Source: Rhodococcus sp. IEGM 1381 (GTDB lineage: Bacteria; Actinomycetota; Actinomycetes; Mycobacteriales; Mycobacteriaceae). Taken from it: a stretch of DNA of 64,000 nt. Shown piece after piece: positions 9,365 to 17,975 of the stretch. The translations under genes and the position numbers were made by a program. Below the pieces are notes generated by a model. That model made no database searches. It was not told the DNA's origin and saw only the letters and a program-made list of their open reading frames with translations. The stretch is taken from positions 1,612,001 to 1,676,000 of the forward strand of contig NZ_JASHKQ010000001.1 in NCBI RefSeq assembly GCF_030056795.1, read 5' to 3'. Every line of letters begins with the position of its first letter. The first letter of the stretch is position 1.

Positions 9365-10186
9365 TCAGGGGTGCAAGACCGACCGCGTTTCCGACACTCG
9401 GCTCTCGCCGGCGACCTCGTGCCGGGCAGCCGCATCGAATCGGATGTGTACTCGCCCGTCGTTGCCGTCGACCGACACTCGCGCTCGCACCTCGTAGACC
9501 TCGGCGATCAAGTCCTCGGTCAGCACGTCCGCGGGTGTACCGCCTGCGACGACCTTGCCGTCCTTGAGTACCAGCACCTCGTCGCAGTACATCGCCGCCA
9601 GGTTCAGGTCGTGGAGTGCGACGATACTGGTGATCGGCAGGCGCGCGACAAGCGCCAACAGCTCGAGTTGGTGGTGGATATCGAGATGATTGGTGGGTTC
9701 GTCCAGCAACATCTCGCGGGGCTGCTGGGCGAGAGCACGGGCGATGTGCGTCCGCTGCTGTTCGCCGCCGGACAGTGTGCGCCACAGTCGATCCGACTTG
9801 TCCGTCAATCCTGTCTGCGAGAGTGCGTCGTCCACCGCGTCCTCGTCGGCGTCCGTGCCTCCGAACGCTCCGCGGTGCGGAATGCGGCCGAGTCGAACCA
9901 CGTCACGGACCGTCACATCGATGTCGGTGTGGGCATGCTGACCGACAACCGCGACGGCGCGGGCGATGTGTTTACGTTTGAGCGAACCGAGCTCCGCACC
10001 GTCGAGTTCGACGACACCCGAAGTCGGTGTCGCGGCCCCGGCCATCAGATGCAGCAGCGAGGACTTACCGGAACCGTTGGGGCCCAACAGCCCGACCATG
10101 CGGCCGGGCCCTGGATGCAGGGTCACCCCGTCGACCACCAGGACGCCGCCGCGTTTCCACGACACGTTAGACGCGTGCAATGTCAT
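9365..10186 (-). CDS. Iron-siderophore/heme ABC transporter ATP-binding protein (FecE/FepC type)
   Basis: A 273-residue ATPase with Walker [10 protein letters not shown], the signature [15 protein letters not shown], Walker [12 protein letters not shown] and the switch histidine in VALHDLNLA. The TNHLD ending is typical of the FecE/BtuD/HmuV group. The start at 10186 ([10 protein letters not shown]) overlaps the end of the permease by ATGA, coupling the two. It powers uptake of an iron complex through the permease encoded at 10183-11181. Confidence 0.92.
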   Translation of the reverse strand: MTLHASNVSWKRGGVLVVDGVTLHPGPGRMVGLLGPNGSGKSSLLHLMAGAATPTSGVVELDGAELGSLKRKHIARAVAVVGQHAHTDIDVTVRDVVRLGRIPHRGAFGGTDADEDAVDDALSQTGLTDKSDRLWRTLSGGEQQRTHIARALAQQPREMLLDEPTNHLDIHHQLELLALVARLPITSIVALHDLNLAAMYCDEVLVLKDGKVVAGGTPADVLTEDLIAEVYEVRARVSVDGNDGRVHIRFDAAARHEVAGESRVSETRSVLHP

Positions 10187-11181
10187 CGAATTCCCCTCCT
10201 GCGAGCCATGATCGCGATGAAGGCCGGGACCCCGACCAGTGCCGTTCCGACCCCGACCGGAAGTGGGGTGGGAGCGAACGCAACCCGGGAGACGGCGTCG
10301 ACCCACACCATGAAGATTGCACCGATGATCGCGGTAGCCGGCACGAGTCGACTGTGGTTGGGTCCCACCAGCAGTCGAGCCGCATGCGGCAGGATGAGGC
10401 CGACGAATCCGATCGCACCGGCGACGCTGACCAACGTCGCGGTGATCAGGGCGGTGCCGACGAGCAAAGCCAGGCGCACCTTCTCGACGTCGAAGCCGAG
10501 CGAGGACGCGACCGAGTTGCCGAATGCGAACGCGTCGAGCACATACGCGTAGTAGCAACACACCACTGCGCCGATGCCTGCCACGGTCACACAGAGCACG
10601 ACGTCGTTCCATCGCACGCCCTCGAAAGACCCGAGCAGCCAGAACATCACTCCGCGAGTTTCGTCGGAGTCCGCGAACGCGAAAATCACGAAAGATGTCA
10701 GCGCCGAGAACAATTGAGTGGTCGCGACTCCGGCGAGGATGACGCGGTCGTTTCCACTGCCGGACATCCGCGCGAGGAACAGCACCAGGCCGAAGGCGAC
10801 GAGAGCACCGATGAACGCACCACCGGACAGGCCGAGCGCGGCCCCTCCGACACCGAGAACACCGACCACGACGGCACCCGTCGAGGCACCGGAAGAGACT
10901 CCGAGCACGAACGGATCCGCCAGCGGATTGCGCAGTAGCGACTGCATGATGACCCCGCATATGCCGAGCCCGACGCCACTGGCCGCAGCGACGAGAGCCC
11001 GGGGGAGCCGCTCCTCCCAGACGATCGCGTTCTTCGACACCTTCACCGGCACATCGGTGACGCCGAGATGATTGAGCACCACATCTCGGACGTTGACCAG
11101 TGAGATGTTCGCCGGCCCCAGGGTGATGGCGACGAGAACCGAGACCACACACAACGCGACTCCGCCGACCGCAGCCAGCAC
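10183..11181 (-). CDS. Iron-siderophore/heme ABC transporter permease (FecCD family)
   Basis: A roughly 332-residue FecCD permease with about nine or ten hydrophobic segments and the family landmarks RLPRALVAAASGVGLGICG and NPLADPFVLGVSSGAS. The start is uncertain. The GTG at 11181 places the first residues directly in a membrane segment, and no ATG, GTG or TTG lies further upstream in frame before the stop of the binding-protein gene. A CTG at 11250-11248 overlaps that stop as CTGA and would restore a charged cytoplasmic N-terminus, so a rare CTG start is possible. Confidence 0.87.
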   Translation of the reverse strand: MLAAVGGVALCVVSVLVAITLGPANISLVNVRDVVLNHLGVTDVPVKVSKNAIVWEERLPRALVAAASGVGLGICGVIMQSLLRNPLADPFVLGVSSGASTGAVVVGVLGVGGAALGLSGGAFIGALVAFGLVLFLARMSGSGNDRVILAGVATTQLFSALTSFVIFAFADSDETRGVMFWLLGSFEGVRWNDVVLCVTVAGIGAVVCCYYAYVLDAFAFGNSVASSLGFDVEKVRLALLVGTALITATLVSVAGAIGFVGLILPHAARLLVGPNHSRLVPATAIIGAIFMVWVDAVSRVAFAPTPLPVGVGTALVGVPAFIAIMARRRGIR

Positions 11182-11246
11182 CCAACGCCACAGATGACGG
11201 GAGGCAGGCGAGCGGCCGGTGGTAATCCGACGAACAGTGGTGGTGA

Positions 11247-12293
11247 TCAGGACGACAGCCCCAGATCGCGCAGGCCGGCGGAGACCTTCTCGATGCCGTC
11301 GACCGCCCGGATGGACGGGTTCATCTCGGCACCGTGCAGCGAGATGTAGCGCTTGTCGCGGACGGCCTCCATCGTGCTGGTGACGGGGTCGGATTCGAGA
11401 AACGCGATCTTGTCGGCGAGCAGGTCACCGGGGAAGCGATTGCGCGCCAGGTCGCCCAACACGAGGACGGTCGGATCCCGATCCACCATGGTCTCCCACC
11501 CGACGGCGGGCCAGTCGTCGTCGGTACCGGCGAACACGTTCGACATACCGACCGCACGAGCCAGTAGATCTGCCGATCCCCGCCCGCCGGCGATGTACGG
11601 GCTCTTGGTATCAGCGAACCAGAAAGCCACGGACACATCGGCATTCGCGGTCTGCGCCGTGGCGTCGGCCATGCGGTTCTTCAGCTCGTCCACGAACTCG
11701 ACGCCACGGGCGTTCACGTCGAAGATCGCCGCCAGTTCGGTGATTTCCTGGTACAACGAGTCCATCGTGAGGGGCGTCGTGCGCGTGTTACCGCCGTTCA
11801 CGCTGCGACCGGCGTCGCAGTCGGTGGGTGAGAGATAGGTGGCAGCACCGGTTTCGGTGAAGCGTGACCGCTCGGCGACACCGCCTTGCTCGAAATGCCG
11901 TCCGAACGACGCGGTGACGAAATCGGGTTCGGTGTCGACCACGACCTCGTAGGTGGGTGCGTTGTCGGCCAATCGAGGAACCGCGGCGTTGGCCTCGGCG
12001 AGGTTCTCGCGGATCGGGTCGGTCCACGAGGCAGTGCCCACCATGCGATCCTGCAGGCCGAGCGAGAGCAGGATTTCGGTGGAGTTCTGATCGAGCGAGA
12101 CCACTCGCTGTGGGGCGGAAGCGAAGGTCACCGACTCTCCGCAGTTCTCGATCGTCAGGGGGTAGGAGGTCCCACCAGCGGTGGTGCCCGACACTGCGTC
12201 GGGAACTTCCTCGGAGGCGCCGCACGCAACCAGCGATCCGGTCAGGGCAACCGCGGCGGCGAGAGATGCGGCACGGCGACGAACAGTGAGCAC
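11247..12293 (-). CDS. Iron-siderophore ABC transporter substrate-binding lipoprotein
   Basis: A 348-residue class III binding protein (TroA/FepB fold). After a basic N-terminus (VLTVRRRAA) there is a hydrophobic stretch and a lipobox (SLVACG), so it is anchored as a lipoprotein. The core begins with FASAPQRVVSLDQNSTEILLS, the usual opening of iron-complex receptors. I chose the GTG at 12293 because AGAAGGA lies at a good distance upstream (12303-12309). The longer frame from 12353 adds a non-signal-like extension. An IdeR-like box lies 77 bases upstream, so the operon is probably induced by iron starvation. Confidence 0.9.
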   Translation of the reverse strand: MLTVRRRAASLAAAVALTGSLVACGASEEVPDAVSGTTAGGTSYPLTIENCGESVTFASAPQRVVSLDQNSTEILLSLGLQDRMVGTASWTDPIRENLAEANAAVPRLADNAPTYEVVVDTEPDFVTASFGRHFEQGGVAERSRFTETGAATYLSPTDCDAGRSVNGGNTRTTPLTMDSLYQEITELAAIFDVNARGVEFVDELKNRMADATAQTANADVSVAFWFADTKSPYIAGGRGSADLLARAVGMSNVFAGTDDDWPAVGWETMVDRDPTVLVLGDLARNRFPGDLLADKIAFLESDPVTSTMEAVRDKRYISLHGAEMNPSIRAVDGIEKVSAGLRDLGLSS

Positions 12294-12369
12294 TTGACGA
12301 TGTCCTTCTGCTTCAGACAGCACTGAGCCGCCGGGATCTTCCCGACGGCGCAACGTGCCGAGGCACGTA

Positions 12370-12388
12370 TGAGCACAGGCTAACCTTC
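12370..12388. promoter_or_regulatory. IdeR/DtxR-type iron box
   Basis: TGAGCACAGGCTAACCTTC matches the IdeR consensus TTAGGTTAGGCTAACCTAA at 13 of 19 positions, with the core AGGCTAACCT perfect. It lies between the divergent iron-uptake operon (start 12293) and the Ddn-like gene (start 12459), in the expected promoter zone of the transporter. IdeR with ferrous iron would repress transcription. The match was counted by eye. Confidence 0.75.
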
Positions 12389-12458
12389 AGTTCGCGCCGA
12401 CGGAAATCGTCGGATGTGATCAGGTCCGAAACGACGTGATGCGCGGCATACTCGTCGT

Positions 12459-12878
12459 ATGGCCGACTTCAACCAGATGATCATCGACGAGTTCCGCAGC
12501 AACGGCGGACATGTGTCCACGGCGGGCTTCGGCGATGCGCTCGTCGTTCTGCACTCCATAGGTGCCAAGAGCGGCGAGGTTCGGTTGAACCCGTTGATGG
12601 CGATCTCGGAGGACGGAAGCTGGCTGATCGTCGGGTCGGCCGCCGGCTCACCCAAACATCCTGCCTGGGTGCACAACCTGCGTGCACACCCCGCCATCGA
12701 CGTCGAGATTCCCGGAGACGGTGCCGTCCGGACCATCGCGGTGACCGTGTCGGAAATCCCCGACGACGAGTGGGACGCGAACTGGCAGAAATTCTTGGAC
12801 GCGTCCGAGGGCTTCGCAAAGTACGTCGAGACGGCCGAGGGGCGACGGTTTCCGATCTTCCGGCTCACTCCCGCCTGA
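12459..12878 (+). CDS. Nitroreductase family deazaflavin (F420)-dependent oxidoreductase, Ddn-like
   Basis: A 139-residue split-barrel protein of the Ddn/F420H2-dependent quinone reductase family. Typical features are IGAKSGEVRLNPL, ISEDGSWLIVGSAAG, HPAWVHNLRAHPA and the C-terminal RRFPIFRLTPA. Relatives use reduced F420 to reduce quinones or nitro compounds. It is divergent from the iron transporter and shares the 165-base promoter region. A following acetyltransferase gene starts 28 bases downstream on the same strand. Confidence 0.88.
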   Translation: MADFNQMIIDEFRSNGGHVSTAGFGDALVVLHSIGAKSGEVRLNPLMAISEDGSWLIVGSAAGSPKHPAWVHNLRAHPAIDVEIPGDGAVRTIAVTVSEIPDDEWDANWQKFLDASEGFAKYVETAEGRRFPIFRLTPA

Positions 12879-12906
12879 CCGGTCGATGCCTGGCTAGTGT
12901 CGGAGC

Positions 12907-13566
12907 ATGACCGCTCCTGACGCATCGAACCTGCACCCCATTCCCGGGCAGCCGAGAGTGGTGCTGTTGAAGCCGCTGGTTTCCAGCCCACTCATCGATA
13001 TCGGGGAGTACACGTATTACGACGATCCGGAGTTCGCCGACCAATTTGCGACCCGAAACGTGCTGCATCACTACGGGCCCGACCGTTTGGTGATCGGTAA
13101 GTTCTGCGCCTTGGCAACGGGAGTCACGTTCATCATGAACGGGGCGAACCACCGAATGAGCGGTGTGTCCACGTATCCCTTTCCCATCATGGGTGGTGCC
13201 TGGGCAGAGCACTCGGATTTGGTGTCCGATCTGCCGTCGCGCGGAGATACGGTGGTGGGCAACGACGTATGGATCGGAGGCAACGTCACCGTCATGCCCG
13301 GAGTTCGCATCGGGCACGGAGCAGTGATATCCACCGAATCCGTTGTCACGAAGGATGTTCCAGACTATGCCGTCGTCGGTGGCAACCCCGCGCGTGTGCT
13401 CCGAGAACGGTTCACGGCAGACGAGGTCCGAACGCTGCTGAACATAGCGTGGTGGAACTGGCCCATCGACTCGATCACCGAACACATCCGCACGATCGCC
13501 GATGGGTCGGTATCGGACCTAGCTGCGGTCGCGGGCGCGATTCGACCGGGTGGTCACGACGGCTGA
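12907..13566 (+). CDS. Hexapeptide-repeat acetyltransferase, CatB/Vat-like
   Basis: A 219-residue left-handed beta-helix acetyltransferase. It has the xenobiotic acetyltransferase layout: YYDDPEFADQF, then VIGKFCALATGVTFIMNGANHR with the catalytic-type His of NHR, a loop, and hexapeptide repeats through GNDVWIGGNVTVMPGVRIG to VVGGNPARVLRERF. Members acetylate chloramphenicol, streptogramins or unknown small molecules. The chromosomal setting gives no substrate. Its 3' end overlaps the convergent oxidoreductase gene by 13 bases. Confidence 0.88.
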   Translation: MTAPDASNLHPIPGQPRVVLLKPLVSSPLIDIGEYTYYDDPEFADQFATRNVLHHYGPDRLVIGKFCALATGVTFIMNGANHRMSGVSTYPFPIMGGAWAEHSDLVSDLPSRGDTVVGNDVWIGGNVTVMPGVRIGHGAVISTESVVTKDVPDYAVVGGNPARVLRERFTADEVRTLLNIAWWNWPIDSITEHIRTIADGSVSDLAAVAGAIRPGGHDG

Positions 13567-14174
13567 TCGACACACGCTCGCTGATCTTGCATGCGCGCGG
13601 CAACGGCAACACCGATCTCGTCGATCTCGGTAACGAGATCCTCGCGGGTTCGGGTATCGGATTCGTACAGGATCGTCGTCGATCCTACTGTTGCCCCGCA
13701 GTATTCGACGATGCCGCGCTCGACCTGTGTGCGGAACGCGTCGTACACGCCGTGGCGCTCGAAGCTCTCGGCTTCGTCGCCGGCGATCACCACGAGGTGG
13801 ACGACGAGTCGGTCCAGCTTCTTGACGAACGCAGCTCCCGGGCTGTACTCGTACGCCCATCCGCTGACGAAGACGCGGTCGATCCACCCTTTCAGCAGGG
13901 CGGGCATCGACCACCAGTACATCGGGAAGGCAAGAACCAGATGGTCTGCGCGGTCGATGCGCTGCTGTTCGGCGAGGACATCGGTCGGCGTGGTTCCGTT
14001 GCCGCGGTACAGATTCAGATCGGCGGTCGCAAACCGGGGATCGAAGTTCTCGGCAGCAAGGTCGGCTGTCTCGACGGTCACGCCTGCGGCGCGGATCGCG
14101 TCCGAAATGGATCTGGCGACGTGGTGGGTGAGTGAGTCGGGATCGGAATGGGAGACTACGACGAGTGCGGTCAT
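13554..14174 (-). CDS. NAD(P)H dehydrogenase (quinone)/flavodoxin-fold oxidoreductase
   Basis: A 206-residue flavodoxin-like protein of the NQO1/MdaB/KefF group, expected to bind FMN or FAD and reduce quinones with NAD(P)H. Diagnostic segments are the N-terminal VVVSHSDPDSLTHHVA, the HLVLAFPMYWWSMPALLKGWIDRV region and GAAFVKKLDRL. The start at 14174 (MTALVVVSH) begins the fold and fits the divergent arrangement with the TetR gene at 14251, which is the likely regulator. Confidence 0.88.
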   Translation of the reverse strand: MTALVVVSHSDPDSLTHHVARSISDAIRAAGVTVETADLAAENFDPRFATADLNLYRGNGTTPTDVLAEQQRIDRADHLVLAFPMYWWSMPALLKGWIDRVFVSGWAYEYSPGAAFVKKLDRLVVHLVVIAGDEAESFERHGVYDAFRTQVERGIVEYCGATVGSTTILYESDTRTREDLVTEIDEIGVAVAARMQDQRACVDQPS

Positions 14175-14211
14175 GGCTGGTCCTTCGTTGAGGCTTCGGC
14201 TATGTACCAAG

Positions 14212-14222
14212 AGTAGGTTACT
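14212..14222. promoter_or_regulatory. Candidate TetR operator dyad between divergent genes
   Basis: AGTAGGTTACT is a perfect dyad (AGTA, three bases, TACT) in the 76-base gap between the oxidoreductase (start 14174) and the TetR gene (start 14251). An A/T-rich stretch (TATTCGTATATAG) follows and could supply the -10 elements. It is short and supported mainly by its position. Confidence 0.4.
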
Positions 14223-14250
14223 ATTCGTATATAGCGCAAGGAGGTCCGCG

Positions 14251-14826
14251 ATGGCTCGAACGAGGCTGTCTCGATCGGACAGGTTCGACCAATTGGTCGA
14301 GGTCTCGTGGGCTCTCGTGCGAGCGGAGGGGGCCGACGCTCTTACGCTGGGACGGCTCGCGGAACACGCCGGCGTCGCAAAGCCTGTGGTGTACAGCCAC
14401 TTCGGCTCACGTGCCGAACTCCTGGCCGCGCTGTTCACCGAATTCGACGGTAGGCAGGCCGCGATGCTCGAGGCATCTCTCGTCACCGCGCCCGCGACGT
14501 TGGACGGACGCGCGAACGCTATCGCAAATTCGTACGTGGGCTGCGCGTTGGCCCAGGGGCGTGAACTGACAGGAGTGCTTGCCGCGCTGGAAGGTTCACC
14601 CGAACTCGAGCAGGTCAAGCGCGCCGCCGAACATGCGTACTCCGAACGTTGTCGCGAACTCCTGCAGCCGTTCACTGGCCCCGCCGGACCGTCTGCGCCC
14701 TCCCTCACCGCCATCTTCGGTGCTGCGGATGGGTTGTCGCACGCGGCGGTGTCGGGCGCACTTCCTCCAGAAGAAGCAACCGGGGAGCTGGCGCAGTTGA
14801 TCGTCGCCGTCGTCGGTAAGTCATGA
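14251..14826 (+). CDS. TetR/AcrR family transcriptional regulator
   Basis: A 191-residue repressor. The N-terminal helix-turn-helix reads LTLGRLAEHAGVAKPVVYSHFGSRAEL, with the usual VVYSHF recognition segment. The C-terminal ligand domain is not diagnostic. The start at 14251 has a strong AAGGAGG at 14238-14244. It is divergent from the quinone-oxidoreductase gene and probably controls it and itself through the short shared promoter region. Confidence 0.9.
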   Translation: MARTRLSRSDRFDQLVEVSWALVRAEGADALTLGRLAEHAGVAKPVVYSHFGSRAELLAALFTEFDGRQAAMLEASLVTAPATLDGRANAIANSYVGCALAQGRELTGVLAALEGSPELEQVKRAAEHAYSERCRELLQPFTGPAGPSAPSLTAIFGAADGLSHAAVSGALPPEEATGELAQLIVAVVGKS

Positions 14827-14949
14827 CCTGACCTTTTGTCATGGGAGAGTAAAGGATTCGTCTTCCGTGGCACCGGTTGCGCTCACCCTCGTACCATCGG
14901 TCGAGGTGCCCGCACCGGGTGCTGATCCGACAACACGGGAGGTATTTCC

Positions 14950-15156
14950 ATGGCTGGAATCGCCGACAAGCTCGACAAGGCATACGAGGACAAGCCGCTC
15001 ACCGAACTGGTCGACGCCCCCGTCGATGCACTGCAGGGAGTCAGCCCGGCTCATGCGGAGCATCTGAAGGCTGCGTTCAACATCAAGACCATCGGTGATC
15101 TGGGTCGAAACAAATACTTCCTGTGGGCTCAGGCAATCACCAAGCTCGCCGAGTAG
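14950..15156 (+). CDS. Small helix-hairpin-helix protein
   Basis: A 68-residue protein. Residues about 28-50 (LQGVSPAHAEHLKAAFNIKT, then IGDLG) form a helix-hairpin-helix motif like those in DNA-binding repair proteins and in small actinobacterial proteins of unknown role. A GGGAGG ribosome site lies at a good distance. It stands alone between a TetR gene and a small gene on the other strand. DNA binding is an inference from the motif alone. Confidence 0.75.
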   Translation: MAGIADKLDKAYEDKPLTELVDAPVDALQGVSPAHAEHLKAAFNIKTIGDLGRNKYFLWAQAITKLAE

Positions 15157-15219
15157 ACAACCGACTGAACTCGTTCGGCCGGCTCGGTGGGGAAGCCCCG
15201 AGCCGGTCGCGCGGAGCCA

Positions 15220-15474
15220 CTAATCAGAACTGCTCATCTTCACAACGGGGAATCGGTTGCACAGCGCATCGAGCTGACGATGCAGCTCGTAGAGTGCTTG
15301 CTTCTGGGTCTGGGCTTCGTCGCTGTGCCACACATGGCTGCGGGAGTCGCCGACTCGAGACGCCTTGCGTGCCAGTTGCTCGGATTCCTCGATGCGAGTC
15401 GACCTGGTAGCTATCTCGGCCGCCAGCATGTCGGCGAACACTTGCGCTTGGGCCGCGTCCGAACTCCGTGTCAT
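15220..15474 (-). CDS. Small hypothetical protein
   Basis: An open frame of 84 residues, charged and probably alpha-helical, with heptad-like stretches (EESEQLARKASRVG; QKQALYELHRQLDAL). GAAGGG precedes the ATG at 15474. I do not recognise a family. It is kept because the opposite strand has no competing recognised gene and composition is protein-like, but it could be a chance frame. Confidence 0.45.
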   Translation of the reverse strand: MTRSSDAAQAQVFADMLAAEIATRSTRIEESEQLARKASRVGDSRSHVWHSDEAQTQKQALYELHRQLDALCNRFPVVKMSSSD

Positions 15475-15600
15475 GTCTTCCCTTCACGAACTCGAGCCGA
15501 AATATTCAAAGATTCGAATACCGAAAGTCAGGATAACCAATCGAAAAGAGACCGTCGGACCGGAGCGGAGAAGTTGTTTCCGGCTCTGGCGGTGCTGGCT

Positions 15601-15615
15601 ACTACTCGGTGTAGT
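15601..15615. promoter_or_regulatory. BlaI/CopY-like operator upstream of the copper-linked genes
   Basis: ACTAC-TCGGT-GTAGT is a perfect five-base dyad, with TACTAC at its left edge and a further GATAGTAGG just downstream, 20 bases before the start of the membrane-protein gene at 15635. TACTAC/GTAGTA words are typical of BlaI/MecI/CopY-family repressor sites. No such repressor is encoded in the window. Confidence 0.5.
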
Positions 15616-15634
15616 CGATAGTAGGATCCCAGTC

Positions 15635-16174
15635 ATGTCTGCGACGGATGGATTCGCGCCTGTCCGCGGCGCATCCGTTGGCACTCTGTCTGCGCTGGTC
15701 ACAGCCACTGCGCACACGTTCGGTGGCGGGATGTTTCCGTCCGACGCGGCGTTGGTGCTGCTGGTGCTCGTCTGTGCGGCGGTCGGATATGCGACAGCAG
15801 TAGCACCGAGAGCGGTGGTATCGACTGCTGTGGCACCCCGGGCGCAACTTCCGGTCGTTCTGGCCACGGCTCAGGCGATCGGGCACCTGTTGCTCACCGC
15901 CGTCGACGGTCACCATCACGGTTCGATCACCCAGCAGATGCTCGCCGCGCACGCCGTTGCGGTTCTGGTCGGCGCACTCGCCATCCGCGGAGCCGAGCAC
16001 GGAATCCGGCGTGCAGTCACCTCGCTGCGCAGGGCACTGCCACTACTGACGGCGCTCGTCGTCGACGACAATCGCATCGCTCCGCCGCTCCCGGTGTATC
16101 GGATCCCGGGATCGACGCTACTGCTCGACCTCTCGGGCTGCGGGAACCGCGGACCACCGGTTCGAACTGCCTGA
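15635..16174 (+). CDS. Hypothetical membrane protein upstream of PepSY gene
   Basis: A 179-residue protein with about four hydrophobic segments (near residues 10-25, 35-57, 65-90 and 100-120) and a soluble tail. A histidine patch (DGHHHGSITQQM) lies between two of them. I do not recognise a named family, although small membrane proteins of this kind commonly accompany PepSY and copper genes. The ATG at 15635 was chosen because the longer frame from 15365 runs across the operator and the small gene opposite. It is followed by the PepSY gene after 155 bases and likely shares its metal-related role. Confidence 0.65.
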   Translation: MSATDGFAPVRGASVGTLSALVTATAHTFGGGMFPSDAALVLLVLVCAAVGYATAVAPRAVVSTAVAPRAQLPVVLATAQAIGHLLLTAVDGHHHGSITQQMLAAHAVAVLVGALAIRGAEHGIRRAVTSLRRALPLLTALVVDDNRIAPPLPVYRIPGSTLLLDLSGCGNRGPPVRTA

Positions 16175-16329
16175 GCACAACTCAGCGTCTTCACCCGCCC
16201 TGCTCGTCAGGCGTCGGGAGATGGGTTGCTGTCGTCATCGAAACTGCATTTCGCACCCTCGGTGATTCGCGCCGCTCTCACGCGGCCAGCTCCGACGTGC
16301 GATGCCGCCTTGCACACACTCATGCCTTC

Positions 16330-17859
16330 ATGAAACGAGTCCTCGTGTCCACACCGGAAAAGGAACGCATCGCCGATCCGTCCCCGCCCACCCGTCCCAC
16401 AACCTCCCGCAGCTGGCGTCCGCTGATCCTGCGCCTGCACTTCTACGCGGGCATCCTCATTGCACCGTTCATCCTGATCGCCACCATCAGCGGCGGGCTG
16501 TACGCCGTCGCGCCGACCATCGAACAACTCGTGTACCGCGACTATCTGCATGTCGACGACACCGGCCCGGCCCTTCCGGTGACGGAGCAGATCCGAGCGG
16601 CGCAAGCCGAACGACCCGACCTCACCGTCGCCGCAGTGCGCCCCGCCGCCGACCCCGGCGACACCACCCGCGTGCTGTTCACCGACCCCAGCCTCGGAGA
16701 ATCCCAGCGGCTGGCCGTCTTCATCGATCCCGCGACTGCGACGTCCGTGGGTGAACTCCCGGTCTACGGCTCGTCCAGCGCATTGCCGGTGCGCACCTGG
16801 ATCTCCGAACTGCATCGCCATCTGCACCTGGGTGAGCCCGGGCGCCTCTACAGTGAACTCGCCGCCTCGTGGCTGTGGGTGATCGCGCTCGGTGGCCTCT
16901 ACCTGTGGTTCGAGCGCTATCGGCGCAACCGCCACAGGGCGAAACTGCTCACCTTCGATCGAAAGTCGAAGGGCCGCAATCGATCACTCAACTGGCACGG
17001 AGTGGCGGGAATCTGGATCGCCGTCGGTCTGATCTTCCTCTCCGCCACCGGACTCACGTGGTCCACCTATGCGGGTGAGAACGTCACCGAGCTGAGGTCG
17101 GCACTGAGCTGGACCACACCCGCCGTCACCACGACCATCGGATCTTCCGACGCCGCGACGACCGATCATTCCGGTCACGGCGGGCATTCGATGGAGATGC
17201 CGGCCGATGCGTCGACGATCGAAAACAACGTCGGGCGTATCGATTCGGTCCTCGATATTGCACAAGCCAACGGAATCGACGGGGCGGTGGAGGCATCGAT
17301 CCCGACGTCGGCCGACGCGGCGTTCGTCGTCGCGGAAACGCGTCAGCCCTGGGTGATGTCGAACAACTCCATCTCGATCGACGGCAGTGCCGGCACGGTG
17401 ATCGACACTCAGTACTTCTCGGACTGGCGCCTCGCAGCCAAGCTGTCGGCCTGGGGTATTCAGCTGCACATGGGCACGCTGTTCGGTGTGGCCAATCAGC
17501 TTGCCCTGCTTGCTCTCGCAGTCGCGCTGGCATCGGTCATCATCCGCGGCTACATGATGTGGTGGAAACGCCGCCCCACCAAGTCGACCGGTCTCACCGC
17601 GGGACGGCCGCCGCTGCGTGGCGGCATTCGACGCATCTCACCGATGTCCGTCGTCGTGCTCGCTGTTGTCGCAGTCGGAGTCGGCTGGTTCGTCCCGCTC
17701 CTCGGGCTGAGCCTTGTGGCCTTCCTGGCGGTCGACGTTGTGCTCGGCTCGATCCGTCGATCGCGAACCAGAGCCGCCAATTCCACTACGTATGAACGGG
17801 GCAGGGCTGGCTCGGGTGACGGCGCCGACCCGAACCGGAGTGTTCACGATCGGTTCTGA
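16330..17859 (+). CDS. PepSY-associated transmembrane protein (copper/iron-linked)
   Basis: A 509-residue protein with four or five membrane segments and periplasmic PepSY domains, in the layout of the YcnJ/PiuB-like PepSY_TM family. Conserved parts are LRLHFYAGILIAPF, ELHRHLHLGEPGRLYSELAASWLW, NWHGVAGIW and GIQLHMGTLFG. Around residues 277-295 a periplasmic loop carries DHSGHGGHSMEMPAD, a His/Met-rich cluster suited to copper(I) or copper(II). The start could be the ATG at 16330 or the GTG at 16345. The BlaI/CopY-like dyad upstream of the preceding gene supports metal control. Confidence 0.82.
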   Translation: MKRVLVSTPEKERIADPSPPTRPTTSRSWRPLILRLHFYAGILIAPFILIATISGGLYAVAPTIEQLVYRDYLHVDDTGPALPVTEQIRAAQAERPDLTVAAVRPAADPGDTTRVLFTDPSLGESQRLAVFIDPATATSVGELPVYGSSSALPVRTWISELHRHLHLGEPGRLYSELAASWLWVIALGGLYLWFERYRRNRHRAKLLTFDRKSKGRNRSLNWHGVAGIWIAVGLIFLSATGLTWSTYAGENVTELRSALSWTTPAVTTTIGSSDAATTDHSGHGGHSMEMPADASTIENNVGRIDSVLDIAQANGIDGAVEASIPTSADAAFVVAETRQPWVMSNNSISIDGSAGTVIDTQYFSDWRLAAKLSAWGIQLHMGTLFGVANQLALLALAVALASVIIRGYMMWWKRRPTKSTGLTAGRPPLRGGIRRISPMSVVVLAVVAVGVGWFVPLLGLSLVAFLAVDVVLGSIRRSRTRAANSTTYERGRAGSGDGADPNRSVHDRF

Positions 17860-17975
17860 TCCGCGGCATCCTGCAGCTGAGGTTCGATCGTGAAGAACCA
17901 GGTGCGCTCAGGCATTCTGCGATCCTCGGATGCGGCGTTGGATTGCGTTGTGCGCGGGCGGGATACACAGCAGGC

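Noticed and set aside
9314-10552. 412-codon plus-strand frame
   Set aside because: It is antisense to the ATPase and permease genes, both with clear motifs; the frame has no recognisable domain.
10187-11191. Upstream extension of the iron ATPase frame
   Set aside because: It overlaps the FecCD permease gene almost completely, is arginine-rich, and the ATPase domain starts at MTLHASNV at 10186.
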